The notes below the pieces were generated by a model. That model worked only from the letters and a program-made list of their open reading frames with translations. It was not told the origin of the DNA and searched no databases. A stretch of DNA of 64,000 nucleotides from NCBI GenBank assembly GCA_963728985.1, contig CAVSME010000001.1, forward strand, positions 620,001 through 684,000, read 5' to 3'. Positions 15,733-24,125 of this stretch are shown here, in pieces (within the stretch, counting starts at the first letter, position 1; each line of letters begins with the position of its first letter). This DNA comes from DASXAI01 sp963728985. Lineage in GTDB: Bacteria > Actinomycetota > Acidimicrobiia > Acidimicrobiales > Ilumatobacteraceae. The translations under genes and the position numbers were made by a program.

Positions 15733-17185
15733 TTGTGCGTCGCCGCCTCCGCTGACGCTCCGGTTTGGTCCTGCTCGCTGTGCTCGAACAATGCCGCCGG
15801 CACCTGCCCGCCGTCGCTCTTCGCACGTGAATTGCCTTCAGTTCTGGGGCGGAGAGCGGCGGCGGCAGGGGGGCGCCCTGGCCGGTCTGGCGCAGGCCTC
15901 GGCGCCGCTGCAGCTCCCGCCACGCCCGACGTGACAGCCGCTCGGGCAGCTCGCCCCGCTGACGCAGGTAGCGGGCCCCGCCGATGTACGACACCATGGC
16001 GAAGGCGGAGATGACGGCGACGATGGCGAAGCCGAGCCAACCCGGGATCGGGATGATGACCGGCACGGCGGCAGCCAGCACCCAGCCGATCTGGAAGCGG
16101 GTCTCGAAGCGGGCGAACGCACGGCCCCGGTTGGCGTCGGGCGCGTCGCGCTGCACGATCGAGTCGAACGCCAGCCGCGCCAGCGCCGCGCCGAAGCCCA
16201 CGATGGCCGCCAGGAGGGCCGCCGTGGCCCGGCCGCCGAAGATGGCGGCGATCGTCCCTCCGATGGCCGTGAGCCCGAGGGCGGCGATCAGCATCCGCTC
16301 CTCCTTGAGCTGCTGGCGTACCAAGGGACCGACGGCGTTGCCGCCCAGGGTGCCGATGGCCGAGAAGATCAGCACGACGCCGAACCACGCCGTGGGGGCG
16401 CCGGTGTTGCGCAACCAGAACGCGATCTGGAACGTCAGGAAGCCCACGACGGCCCGCAGCAGCGCCATCGCCGATGCCGCCAGGCGGATGCCGCCCGAGC
16501 GCAGCTCGGCCGCCTCGACCGGCGCCTCTCGCTCGGCGGCCACCACGATGCGCTTGGGGATCTGCCAGGCCATCGCCGTGCCCAGCCCGAAGATCAAGGC
16601 CGAGAACGCAACGGTGGCCTGCGGGCTGATCAGCTGGAGGATGACGGCGGGCAGGCCGGCGGCGAAGCCCACCACGCCGGCGATCAGGCCGAGCTTCGAG
16701 TTGGCCTCCACCAACTCCTCGTCGCTGCGCACGAGGTTGGGTACGAGCGCGCTCTTGCACACCGCGTACGCCTTCGACAGGACCAATGTGGTGAACGCCA
16801 ACGGAAAGAGCGCCAGCCCGTCGAGGTGGGTGATCATGAAGATGCTGACGACGGTCTTGCCGCCGGCGCAGACCACCACGATGGCCCGCCGACCGCCCGC
16901 CATGCGGTCGATGGCCGGGCCGACGAGGGGCGCCACGATCGCGAACGGCAGCATCGTGAAGATGAGGTAGAGCCCCACCTTCGTCCGGGCGGCGCCGGGG
17001 CTGATGTCGAAGAACAGCGACCCGGCCAGGGCGATGGCGATGACCGCGTCGCCCGCCGCCATCAAGGCGTGGGTGCGGGCGAGCCGGGCGAAGGGCGAGA
17101 TCCGGGCGGGTCGCCGCGCTGGACGATGGTCCCCGCCGTCACGCCCTTGGCCCGGGCCGCCAGGGACGCCGTCGGCCGGGGTCAC
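15644..17185 (-). CDS. MFS-type transporter with a read-through C-terminal tail
   Basis: A 513-residue protein. Residues about 35-425 form the membrane core of an MFS-like exporter with around 12 hydrophobic segments; GLYLIFTMLPFAIVAPLVGPAIDRMAGGRR is a motif-A-like loop. Substrate unknown. After about residue 445 the sequence becomes Arg-rich and low-complexity. That tail reads antisense through repeat R2 (15733-15815) and 89 bp into the convergent DUF2342 gene, so the original stop was probably lost when the repeat appeared. The GTG at 17185 is the furthest start; the first 30 residues are unconserved. Confidence 0.78.
   Translation of the reverse strand: MTPADGVPGGPGQGRDGGDHRPARRPARISPFARLARTHALMAAGDAVIAIALAGSLFFDISPGAARTKVGLYLIFTMLPFAIVAPLVGPAIDRMAGGRRAIVVVCAGGKTVVSIFMITHLDGLALFPLAFTTLVLSKAYAVCKSALVPNLVRSDEELVEANSKLGLIAGVVGFAAGLPAVILQLISPQATVAFSALIFGLGTAMAWQIPKRIVVAAEREAPVEAAELRSGGIRLAASAMALLRAVVGFLTFQIAFWLRNTGAPTAWFGVVLIFSAIGTLGGNAVGPLVRQQLKEERMLIAALGLTAIGGTIAAIFGGRATAALLAAIVGFGAALARLAFDSIVQRDAPDANRGRAFARFETRFQIGWVLAAAVPVIIPIPGWLGFAIVAVISAFAMVSYIGGARYLRQRGELPERLSRRAWRELQRRRGLRQTGQGAPLPPPLSAPELKAIHVRRATAGRCRRHCSSTASRTKPERQRRRRRTITGRCGRARGRGRPLRPGWAARRRTATTG
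15733..15815 (+). repeat. stop-proximal repeat R2, uninterrupted copy b
   Basis: It starts immediately after the TAA of the DUF2342 gene with TGCGTCGCCGCCTCCGC and continues to CTGCTCGCTGTGCTCGAACA and ATGCCGCCGG. It is the clearest empty version of the site that carries the mobile insert at 39620-39803. Confidence 0.7.
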
Positions 17186-17220
17186 GCCGCCATCGTAGGA
17201 GCCCGCGGTCCGAGAGCGGG

Positions 17221-17919
17221 CTACCTCGGGGCTTCGAATTTGTACCCGAGACCGCGGATGGTGACGATGCGCCGCGGGCTCGACGGATCGTCTTCGACCT
17301 TCGAGCGGAGACGCTTGATGTGGACATCCAGCGTCTTGGTGTCGCCCACGTAGTCGGAACCCCAGACCCGGTCGATGAGCGTCTCGCGGGTCAGCACCCG
17401 GCCGGCGTTGTCGAGCAGCAGCTCCAGGAGCTCGAACTCCTTCAGCGGGAGCTGCACGTGATCGCCGCGGATCACGACCTCGTGCCGTTCGGGGTCGAGG
17501 GCCACATCGCCCACCTCGAGCACCTCGCCCGACGCGTCGCCGTTGCGGTCACGCGGCGCGCGGCGCAGGACGGCGCGCATGCGGGCCACGAGCTCGCGCA
17601 GCCGGTACGGCTTGGTGACGTAGTCGTCGGCGCCAACCTCGAGGCCCACGACCGTGTCGATCTCGGCGCCCTTGGCCGTGACCATGATGATCGGCACCTG
17701 GCTGCGCTTGCGCAGCTGCCGGCACACGTCGATGCCCGACACCTTCGGCAGCATCACGTCGAGCAGCACGAGGTCGGGGTTGACGGCATCGAACAGATCG
17801 AGCGCCTGGGCACCGTCACGCGCCACCTGCACGCGGAAGCCTTCGCGCCGCAGACCCACGGTCAGGGCATCGATGAAGCTCTCCTCGTCCTCGACGACGA
17901 GCACGGTCGTCTCCGTCAC
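17221..17919 (-). CDS. regX3: two-component response regulator RegX3 (OmpR/PhoB family)
   Basis: A 232-residue regulator with a receiver domain (VLVVEDEESF acidic pocket, phospho-acceptor in DLVLLDVMLPKVSG near residue 52, KPYRLRELVARM) and an OmpR-type winged helix (LKEFELLELLL, RVLTRETLIDRVWG, VDVHIKRLR-like VHIKRLRSKVEDD, IRGLGYKFE). In mycobacteria RegX3 activates phosphate-starvation genes. Its position after pst-phoU-senX3 supports the ortholog call, and PHO-box-like repeats before pstS are the likely target. The ATG-equivalent GTG at 17919 starts TETTVLVVEDE. It is separated from senX3 by 28 bp. Confidence 0.93.
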   Translation of the reverse strand: MTETTVLVVEDEESFIDALTVGLRREGFRVQVARDGAQALDLFDAVNPDLVLLDVMLPKVSGIDVCRQLRKRSQVPIIMVTAKGAEIDTVVGLEVGADDYVTKPYRLRELVARMRAVLRRAPRDRNGDASGEVLEVGDVALDPERHEVVIRGDHVQLPLKEFELLELLLDNAGRVLTRETLIDRVWGSDYVGDTKTLDVHIKRLRSKVEDDPSSPRRIVTIRGLGYKFEAPR

Positions 17920-17947
17920 GCCGTGTCCTTGCGCTCGCTTCGCACGC

Positions 17948-19189
17948 TCACCCTGCCTCCTCCAACGACGTGACGGCCACCGGCCCGGGACCGACGGGGA
18001 TGCGCAGCGTGAAGGTCGAGCCGCCGCCTTCCTGCGACGTCACCGACACGCTGCCCCCGTGGTTGGTGGCCACGTGGCGCACGATGGCCAGACCGAGGCC
18101 GGTGCCGCCCGTCTCGCGGCTGCGGGCCCGGTCCACCCGGTAGAAGCGCTCGAAGATGCGATCGAGATCCCTGGCGGGGATGCCGATCCCCCGGTCGCGC
18201 ACCACGATGTCGACCCACATCCCATCGGTGCGGGCCGACACCTCAACCGGCGAGCCGGGATCCGAGTACTTGACGCCGTTCTCGACGAGGTTGGCCACCG
18301 CCGAGACGAGCTGGCGCCGGTCGCCGATGGCGTTGAGCCAGCGCGACGGCTCGACGATCTCGACGGCGATGCCGCGCTGGTCGGCGAGGTTCCGGACCCG
18401 TTCGACGGCCTCGGCCGCCACCAGGCCGGCACTGACCACCTCGCGATTGGGGGAGGCACCGAGCTCGATGCGGGAGAGCTCCAGCAGGTCCTCGATGGTG
18501 CGACCCATGCGATGGGCCTCGCTCACCATCTTCTCGGCCAGGCGGGTCACCACATCGGACTCGTCCTCGCCGATGATGGCCTCGGCCAGGAGGGCCAGCG
18601 CGCCGACCGGTGTCTTCAGCTCATGGCTGATGTTGGCCACGAAGTCCGTCCGCATGGCTTCGAGCCGGCTGCGATCGGTGACGTCTTCGATCGTGGCCAG
18701 CGCCGCGAACGTGCCCGTCTCGTTGTCCACCGGCACGGCCGTGACCACGATGGTGCGCTTCGGCGGGCCGTAGAGGTCGAGCGTCTGGCGGCGATGCTCA
18801 CCGGCCAGCGCGCTGCGCAGGTGGGAGCCCACGGCCTGGTCGACCAGCACGTCGGCATGGCGCACGCCGAGGAAGTGGCGGGCCGCCTCGTTGCGCACGA
18901 CGATGGTGCCGCGCTCGTCGGCCACGACCACACCCGTCGGGAGCGCGTCGAGAGCGCGACCGAGACGCTCCACCGACAACCTGACGGCGGTCGCCGTGGC
19001 TTGCTCGCGCGCCACCGCCTTCTCCAGGTGATCGAGGGCCGACGTCAGGTTCACCCGCGGGAAGCGAGCGTGGTCGGGCTGGATCTGCGTCACCAAACGC
19101 TTCAGCCGGCGCACCGTGCGCCGTTGCACCGCGAGCGCGCCGGCCAGTGCCCCGAGGGCCACCGCGACGATGACCAGGAGGAGGATCAC
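17948..19189 (-). CDS. senX3: sensor histidine kinase SenX3 (PhoR type)
   Basis: A 413-residue membrane kinase. One N-terminal membrane helix (ILLLVIVAVALGALAGAL) is followed by a PAS domain (LDALPTGVVVADERGTIVVRN, about 95-200), an H-box FVANISHELKTPVGAL with the phospho-His near 225, the N-box NLVENGVKYSD, and G-boxes DRGIGIPARDLDRIFERFYR and GGTGLGLAIVRH. It senses phosphate state, probably through the Pst transporter and PhoU, and phosphorylates RegX3. Its GTG start overlaps the phoU stop (GTGA), so it is co-translated with phoU. Gene order phoU-senX3-regX3 matches the biology of the system. Confidence 0.93.
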   Translation of the reverse strand: MILLLVIVAVALGALAGALAVQRRTVRRLKRLVTQIQPDHARFPRVNLTSALDHLEKAVAREQATATAVRLSVERLGRALDALPTGVVVADERGTIVVRNEAARHFLGVRHADVLVDQAVGSHLRSALAGEHRRQTLDLYGPPKRTIVVTAVPVDNETGTFAALATIEDVTDRSRLEAMRTDFVANISHELKTPVGALALLAEAIIGEDESDVVTRLAEKMVSEAHRMGRTIEDLLELSRIELGASPNREVVSAGLVAAEAVERVRNLADQRGIAVEIVEPSRWLNAIGDRRQLVSAVANLVENGVKYSDPGSPVEVSARTDGMWVDIVVRDRGIGIPARDLDRIFERFYRVDRARSRETGGTGLGLAIVRHVATNHGGSVSVTSQEGGGSTFTLRIPVGPGPVAVTSLEEAG

Positions 19190-19920
19190 TCCGCGGTGGT
19201 CGCCGTATCGGCCGAGGCGTCGCCGAGCAGCGACCGCAGCTTCGCCGCACCCTCGTGGTTGGGCATCCAGCCGGTCACCATGTAGCGCACCCGCCGCGAG
19301 ATGTTGACGGCGTGGTCGCCGATGCGCTCGTAGAACCGGCCCACCAGGGCCAGCTGCACGGCCACCTGGAGGGGGACTCGGTGCTCGGCGTGGCTCTCGA
19401 AGATCTGCTCGATGAACTCGGCGTGGAGCCGGTCGAGCATGTCGTCCATGTCGGGGATGGCGGCAGCCAGCGGGGCGTCGGCCTCCACGTAGGCGTCGAT
19501 GGCGAACTTGAACAGCTGCTGGGCCTGCTCGCCCATCCGGGAGATGAGGCCCCGCAACCGCGGATCCAGCTCGGCCCCGTAGATGCGGCGGGCGGCCTTG
19601 CAGATGTTGACGCAGAGATCGCCCGAGCGCTCGATCTCGCCGATCATCTTGACGGCCGCCATGACCTGGCGCAGATCGCTGGCCACCGGCGCCTGCAGGG
19701 CCAGCACCTGGTAGCAGCGCTCCTCCATCTCCAGCGACCGGGCGTCGATGTCGGCGTCGGCCAGCAGCAGGTAGTCGGCGCCCTCGAGGTCGTTGTCGAG
19801 CAGGACCTGGGTGGCGCGGGGGATGGCTTCGATCACCGACGCCGCGAGATGGGTGATCCCCTGGCGGATCGTGTCGAGCTCGCTGTGGAACCCCTTGCGC
19901 AGATCGACATCATCGGTCAC
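19186..19920 (-). CDS. phoU: phosphate signalling regulator PhoU
   Basis: A 244-residue all-helical protein made of two PhoU repeats (about 10-105 and 115-215). The metal-binding signatures are VKMIGEIERSGDLCVNI in the first and FYERIGDHAVNISRRV in the second. PhoU couples Pst transport to the histidine kinase and represses the pho regulon when phosphate is plentiful. It lies between pstB (16 bp upstream) and senX3 (4-bp overlap), the expected place. The GTG at 19920 begins TDDVDLRKGFHSELD. Confidence 0.95.
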   Translation of the reverse strand: MTDDVDLRKGFHSELDTIRQGITHLAASVIEAIPRATQVLLDNDLEGADYLLLADADIDARSLEMEERCYQVLALQAPVASDLRQVMAAVKMIGEIERSGDLCVNICKAARRIYGAELDPRLRGLISRMGEQAQQLFKFAIDAYVEADAPLAAAIPDMDDMLDRLHAEFIEQIFESHAEHRVPLQVAVQLALVGRFYERIGDHAVNISRRVRYMVTGWMPNHEGAAKLRSLLGDASADTATTAE

Positions 19921-19936
19921 GACGCGTACCTCCTCG

Positions 19937-20833
19937 TCATCCGAAGCGCCCGGTCACGTAGTTCTCCGTCCGGGTGTCGGACGGGTTGGAGAAGATCTTC
20001 TCGGTCTCGTCGAACTCGACGAGCCGGCCAGTGCGCCGGTCGCCCTGCTCCGACACCTCGGTCGTGTAGAAGGCGGTGCGGTCGCTCACGCGGGCCGCCT
20101 GCTGCATGTTGTGCGTCACGATCACGATCGTGTAGCGATCTTTCATCTCCCGCATCAGCTCCTCGATGCGGGCCGTGGCGATCGGGTCGAGGGCCGAGCA
20201 CGGCTCGTCCATCAGGATCACCTCGGGCTCGACGGCGATGGCCCGCGCGATGCAGAGCCGCTGCTGCTGACCGCCCGACATGCCCAGCGCCGACGTCTTG
20301 AGGCGGTCCTTCATCTCGTCCCACAGCGCGGCGCCCCGCAATGACTTCTCGACGATGTCGTCCAGCTCGCCCTTCTTGCGGACCCCATTTATCCTCGCAC
20401 CGTAGGCGACGTTGTCGTAGATGCTCTTCGGGAACGGGTTCGGCCGCTGGAACACCATCCCGATGCGCCGGCGCACCTCGGCGGCTGACACGTTCGGGGC
20501 GTAGAGATCGGTGTTGTGGTAGAGGATCTGGCCCTCGACGCGAGCGGTCAGGATGAGGTCGTTCATGCGGTTCAGGCAGCGCAGCACCGTCGTCTTCCCG
20601 CACCCCGACGGGCCGATGAACGCGGTGATCTCCTGCGACCGGATGGGCAGATTCACCTCCCGCACGGCGCGGAAGGAGCCGTAGTACACGGCCAGGTCCT
20701 TGACGTCGAACACGAGCGGAGCGTTGGCATCGAGGTCCGCGCGTGGCGCAGTCACCACAGATGGGATGGCCACTGTCGCCCCCTCAGCCTGCGCGGGCTC
20801 GTTGGTTGTGTCAGTGCCCGTTTGCGAAGTCAT
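19937..20833 (-). CDS. pstB: phosphate ABC transporter ATP-binding protein PstB
   Basis: A 298-residue ATPase that powers phosphate uptake. Motifs are Walker A GPSGCGKTTVLRCLNRMND, Q-loop VFQRPNPFPKSI, ABC signature MSGGQQQRLCIARA, Walker B VILMDEPCSALDP and H-loop VTHNMQQA. I chose the ATG at 20833 because GAGGAG lies 7 bp upstream. A second candidate ATG at 20866 overlaps the pstA stop (ATGA) and would add 11 residues; both are plausible. The PstB domain proper starts at DVKDLAVYYG, so the first ~50 residues are an unconserved leader. Confidence 0.95.
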   Translation of the reverse strand: MTSQTGTDTTNEPAQAEGATVAIPSVVTAPRADLDANAPLVFDVKDLAVYYGSFRAVREVNLPIRSQEITAFIGPSGCGKTTVLRCLNRMNDLILTARVEGQILYHNTDLYAPNVSAAEVRRRIGMVFQRPNPFPKSIYDNVAYGARINGVRKKGELDDIVEKSLRGAALWDEMKDRLKTSALGMSGGQQQRLCIARAIAVEPEVILMDEPCSALDPIATARIEELMREMKDRYTIVIVTHNMQQAARVSDRTAFYTTEVSEQGDRRTGRLVEFDETEKIFSNPSDTRTENYVTGRFG

Positions 20834-20862
20834 GGCACGCTCCTCGGAGGCTTCCGGCCGGC

Positions 20863-21774
20863 TCATCGGCCCTTCATCGGATTGAACCTCGCCGCCACGA
20901 TCCGCGACAGGACGAGGAGAACGAAGGTCATAGCGATCAGCGTAAGTGCCGCGCCCCACGCCCGCTCCTGGGCGCCATCGAACGGTTGCTGGGCGTTCCC
21001 GAAGATCTGCACCGACAGCGCCGTGTTCGGGCCCTGGAACGGATTCCAGTTGATTGCCGTGGCCGCACCGATCGTGAAGAGCAAGGGCGCCGTCTCACCG
21101 GCGGCCCGGGCCACGGCGAGTAGGACGCCCGACACGATGCCGGGAAGGGCGGCCGGCAGCACGACCGTCAGAATGGTACGGGCCTGGCTCGACCCAAGCG
21201 CCAAGCTGGCCTCGCGCAAGTCGTTCGGCACCAGCTTCAGCATCTCCTCAGTGGACCGGATCACGATCGGCAGCATCAAGCAGCCGAGAGCGAGAGCACC
21301 GGCGAAGGCGTTGACGCCGTCGACGCCGAAGCGAGTGACCCAGATGGTGAAGATGAACAGGCCCATGATGATCGACGGCACACCAGTCATCACGTCGGCG
21401 AAGAACCGCAGCACCGATGCCAGACGGCCGGTCTTCCCATACTCATGCAGGTAGATGGCACCAAGGATGCCGAGCGGCACGGCCATCACGGTAGCCAGCC
21501 CGGTGGTCAGAATGGTCCCGACGATCGCCGGACCCATTCCCGGCCCGGTGCGGCGCACCGGTGGGATGTCGTCGGTGAACCAGCCCGAGCTCGTGACCGC
21601 CGACCAGCCCTTTTGCACGACCGTGAACAGCACGAAGCCCAGCGGGATGAGAACGATGACGAGGGCCAAGCCCATGAGCAGAGTGGCCAGGGTGTTCCGG
21701 AACGATCGGCCCGATCGTTTCGGGCTCAAGTCGGCGGGCGGAACCGCCGGCGGTGCGGTCATCGTGGTGGTCAT
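20863..21774 (-). CDS. pstA: phosphate ABC transporter permease PstA
   Basis: A 303-residue inner-membrane permease with six predicted helices. The ABC permease (EAA) loop is EMLKLVPNDLREASLALGSSQA, and GETAPLLFTIGAA near residue 235 is a PstA hallmark. With PstC it forms the phosphate channel energised by PstB. Its start overlaps pstC by 4 bp and its end overlaps the alternative pstB start, so the operon is tightly coupled. The N-terminus (about 25 residues, Pro/Ala-rich) is cytoplasmic. Confidence 0.95.
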   Translation of the reverse strand: MTTTMTAPPAVPPADLSPKRSGRSFRNTLATLLMGLALVIVLIPLGFVLFTVVQKGWSAVTSSGWFTDDIPPVRRTGPGMGPAIVGTILTTGLATVMAVPLGILGAIYLHEYGKTGRLASVLRFFADVMTGVPSIIMGLFIFTIWVTRFGVDGVNAFAGALALGCLMLPIVIRSTEEMLKLVPNDLREASLALGSSQARTILTVVLPAALPGIVSGVLLAVARAAGETAPLLFTIGAATAINWNPFQGPNTALSVQIFGNAQQPFDGAQERAWGAALTLIAMTFVLLVLSRIVAARFNPMKGR

Positions 21775-22751
21775 GCGCCGCGTGTCCTCCGGATCGAGCG
21801 ATTGACGACGGCTCGCGCCGTCAGGTTCACGATGATCGTGAAGACGAACAGCATGACGCCCAGGCCGATGAGGGCTGACCGCCAGAGGCCGGAGCTCTCG
21901 CCGAACTCGTTGGCGATGACCGACGGCATCGAGTAACCGGGAGCGAAGAGGTTGGCCGTGATCTGTGGGTTCGAGCCGATCACGAGCGCCACGGCGATGG
22001 TCTCGCCCATGGCCCGGCCAAGGCCGAGGGTGACGGCACCGACCATGCCACCCTTGCTGTGGGCGAAGACGGACGCCCGGATCATCTCCCAGCGCGTTGC
22101 ACCGAGGCCATAGGCGGCTTCCTTCTCCGCTGTCGGCGTCGTGTCGAAGACCTCACGGGTGAGCGACGTGATGATCGGGATGATCATGATGGCCAAGATC
22201 AGACCGGCGGTGAAGAAGGAGCGACCGCTCGCCGGCTCATCGAAGAGCTGGCCGAGCAGCGGAATAGGTGACAACGCGCTAGCTATGTGGTTGTAGAAGT
22301 CGCCGATCGGCTCGGCCAGGACGAGGATCCCCCACAGGCCGAACACCACGGACGGCACCACGGCGAGGAGATCGAGCACAGCGACGACAGGACGCTTCAG
22401 CCATTGCGGCGCGACCTCCGTCATGAACAGCGCGATGCCGATCGACAGTGGCACCGCGAACACCAGGGCGATGATCGACGTCACGAACGTACCGAAGACA
22501 AAGGCGAGGCTGCCGAACTTGCCCTCGTTGGGCGCCCAACGGCTGGAGAACAGGAAGTCGCCGGCCTCGTCCCTGAAGATCGGCCATGCTTCCTTCGTAG
22601 TCGAGTAGGCGATCAGGATCAGGATGGCCAGGACCGAGAGGCCGGCGAGAAGGGCAATGGTTCGGAACCCCTTGTCCGCCAACCGACGGCGGCCGCCGAG
22701 GTCGGGGCTGCCGCCCGGCGGCGCTTCCCTCGCTGTGGCTAGTGCCGTCAT
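21771..22751 (-). CDS. pstC: phosphate ABC transporter permease PstC
   Basis: A 326-residue permease with about six membrane helices and a typical large periplasmic loop after the first helix. Markers are FGTFVTSIIALVFAVPLSIGIALFM, VVPSVVFGLWGILVL, the EAA-type loop AYGLGATRWEMIRASVFAHS and the C-terminal GRAMGETIAVALVIG. It pairs with PstA. The gap to pstS contains a strong hairpin (22776-22806), which may lower expression of pstCAB relative to pstS. Confidence 0.95.
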   Translation of the reverse strand: MTALATAREAPPGGSPDLGGRRRLADKGFRTIALLAGLSVLAILILIAYSTTKEAWPIFRDEAGDFLFSSRWAPNEGKFGSLAFVFGTFVTSIIALVFAVPLSIGIALFMTEVAPQWLKRPVVAVLDLLAVVPSVVFGLWGILVLAEPIGDFYNHIASALSPIPLLGQLFDEPASGRSFFTAGLILAIMIIPIITSLTREVFDTTPTAEKEAAYGLGATRWEMIRASVFAHSKGGMVGAVTLGLGRAMGETIAVALVIGSNPQITANLFAPGYSMPSVIANEFGESSGLWRSALIGLGVMLFVFTIIVNLTARAVVNRSIRRTRGA

Positions 22752-22775
22752 AGTCCTCCCGAGTCGATCACACGT

Positions 22776-22806
22776 CCGGCCGTGCCCGCGAAGCGGACAC
22801 GGCCGG
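22776..22806 (-). terminator. intercistronic hairpin between pstS and pstC
   Basis: CCGGCCGTG (22776-22784) pairs perfectly with CACGGCCGG (22798-22806), and the loop holds a second small stem (CCGC-GAA-GCGG). It lies just after the pstS stop and 25 bp before pstC. Such hairpins in binding-protein operons act as partial terminators or 3' mRNA stabilisers. No T-run follows, so partial termination or RNA protection fits better than full termination. Confidence 0.65.
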
Positions 22807-22829
22807 GCATCGTCACCATGGTGGGCTGG

Positions 22830-23987
22830 TCACCCGACCTTGATCTGACCAATCTGCGCCACCGCCTGCTGCTGGACGGACTGCGACAGGGGGGCATAGT
22901 CCAAATCGGCCAACAGCTTCTGGCCGTCGCCAACGAGGTAGCTCACGTACGCCTTCACCAGCGGGCCGGCGGTGGCGTCCTGCGCTTGGTAGATGATCAC
23001 CCAGCTGGGAGCGGTGATCGGGTAACCCTGCGGAGCAGATGTGTTCGTCGCCGAGAATGTCAGGTCGGGCTTGACGTCAATACCCTCACTCGCCGCCGTC
23101 GCCGATTCCGCCGACGGCTCGATGAAGTTCCCCGACGAGTTCTTCACCGACGCGTACGCCAGCTTCGCGGCGACCGCGTCGGAGAGGTCGACGTACCCGA
23201 CGGCACCGTCGGTCGCGGTGATGATCTGGGCCACACCCGCGTTCCCGTTACCGGCCTGGGTGTCAGCGGGCCACTCGACGGTCGAACCGCTCTTGAGGGT
23301 CCATGTCGTCGGCGCTGCCTTCACCAGATACTCCGTGAAGTTCTGCGTGGTACCCGACCCATCAGAACGGTGGGCGACCGTGATGTTCGTCGACGGCAGC
23401 TTCACACCGGGGTTGTCCGCGGCGATGGCCGGGTCGTTCCACGTCTTGATGGTGCGCGAGAAGATCTTGGCGATCGTGTCGCCCGACAGCTGGAGCTTGT
23501 CGACCCCGGACAAGTTGTACGACACCGTGATCGGGGAGAACAAGATCGGGAAGTACAGGATCGGCTCGGCCGGCTTGTCGGCGTCCGCGAAAGGCGAGTC
23601 GGAACCGGCGAAGTTCACGACCTTGCTCTTCAGATCAGTGCGCCCCTTACCGGAACCGCCGCCACCGTACGTAATGGTGGTGCCGCTATTGGACTTGGTG
23701 AATGAAGCGATGGCCTCGTCCTGATATGGCTTCTGAAGGGTCGAGCCGCTGCCCTGGATCGTGCCGGAGGCCTTGACGGTGGTCGTGGCTCCCCCGCCAC
23801 TGGCCGCCGTCGTCGTGGCCCCCGCCGTCGTCGCCGCACCGGCGGTCGTCGTCGCCCCGCCGGCCGCCGCGGTGGTGGCGGTCGTGGTGGCACTGCTCCC
23901 CGAGTTGTCCGATCCACAGGCGGCGCCCACGAGTGCGAGAGCGAGCACGCCGGCCATGGCTGCCCCACGTCGCTTGGTGATGTTCAC
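22830..23987 (-). CDS. pstS: phosphate-binding lipoprotein PstS
   Basis: A 385-residue periplasmic phosphate receptor. The GTG at 23987 has AAGGAG 8 bp upstream and gives a lipoprotein signal (KRRGAAMAGVLALALVGAAC, lipid Cys near 25). A Thr/Ala/Gly linker of about 50 residues follows, then a PstS domain: IQGSGSTLQKPYQDEAIASF, GGGGSGKGRTDL, FAGSDSPFAD, FPILFSPITVSYNL, LSGDTIAKIFSRTIKTWND and HRSDGSGTTQNFTEYL. Those S/G/T/R/D positions are the phosphate-binding residues of the family. It heads the pstSCAB-phoU-senX3-regX3 cluster, preceded by PHO-box-like repeats. Confidence 0.95.
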   Translation of the reverse strand: MNITKRRGAAMAGVLALALVGAACGSDNSGSSATTTATTAAAGGATTTAGAATTAGATTTAASGGGATTTVKASGTIQGSGSTLQKPYQDEAIASFTKSNSGTTITYGGGGSGKGRTDLKSKVVNFAGSDSPFADADKPAEPILYFPILFSPITVSYNLSGVDKLQLSGDTIAKIFSRTIKTWNDPAIAADNPGVKLPSTNITVAHRSDGSGTTQNFTEYLVKAAPTTWTLKSGSTVEWPADTQAGNGNAGVAQIITATDGAVGYVDLSDAVAAKLAYASVKNSSGNFIEPSAESATAASEGIDVKPDLTFSATNTSAPQGYPITAPSWVIIYQAQDATAGPLVKAYVSYLVGDGQKLLADLDYAPLSQSVQQQAVAQIGQIKVG

Positions 23988-24036
23988 GCTTCGGTCTCCT
24001 TTGTTCGTGAAACCGCCGAGCACGCTAAGGAGAGCC

Positions 24037-24076
24037 GGTGAACTCGCCTGGGGGGATCAGTGAACGGGAGGTGAAC
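24037..24076 (-). promoter_or_regulatory. PHO-box-like direct repeats upstream of pstS
   Basis: Read on the minus strand, GTTCACC (24076-24070), GTTCACT (24065-24059) and GTTCACC (24043-24037) lie exactly 11 and 22 bp apart. GTTCACC units at 11-bp spacing are the known actinobacterial PhoP/RegX3-type site. They sit 50-90 bp before the pstS GTG, and RegX3 is encoded in the same cluster. Confidence 0.8.
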
Positions 24077-24125
24077 GAGGCACGAAGCACAGGCAAATGG
24101 AGCCGCCGCGGCCGTCGCACCGTCG

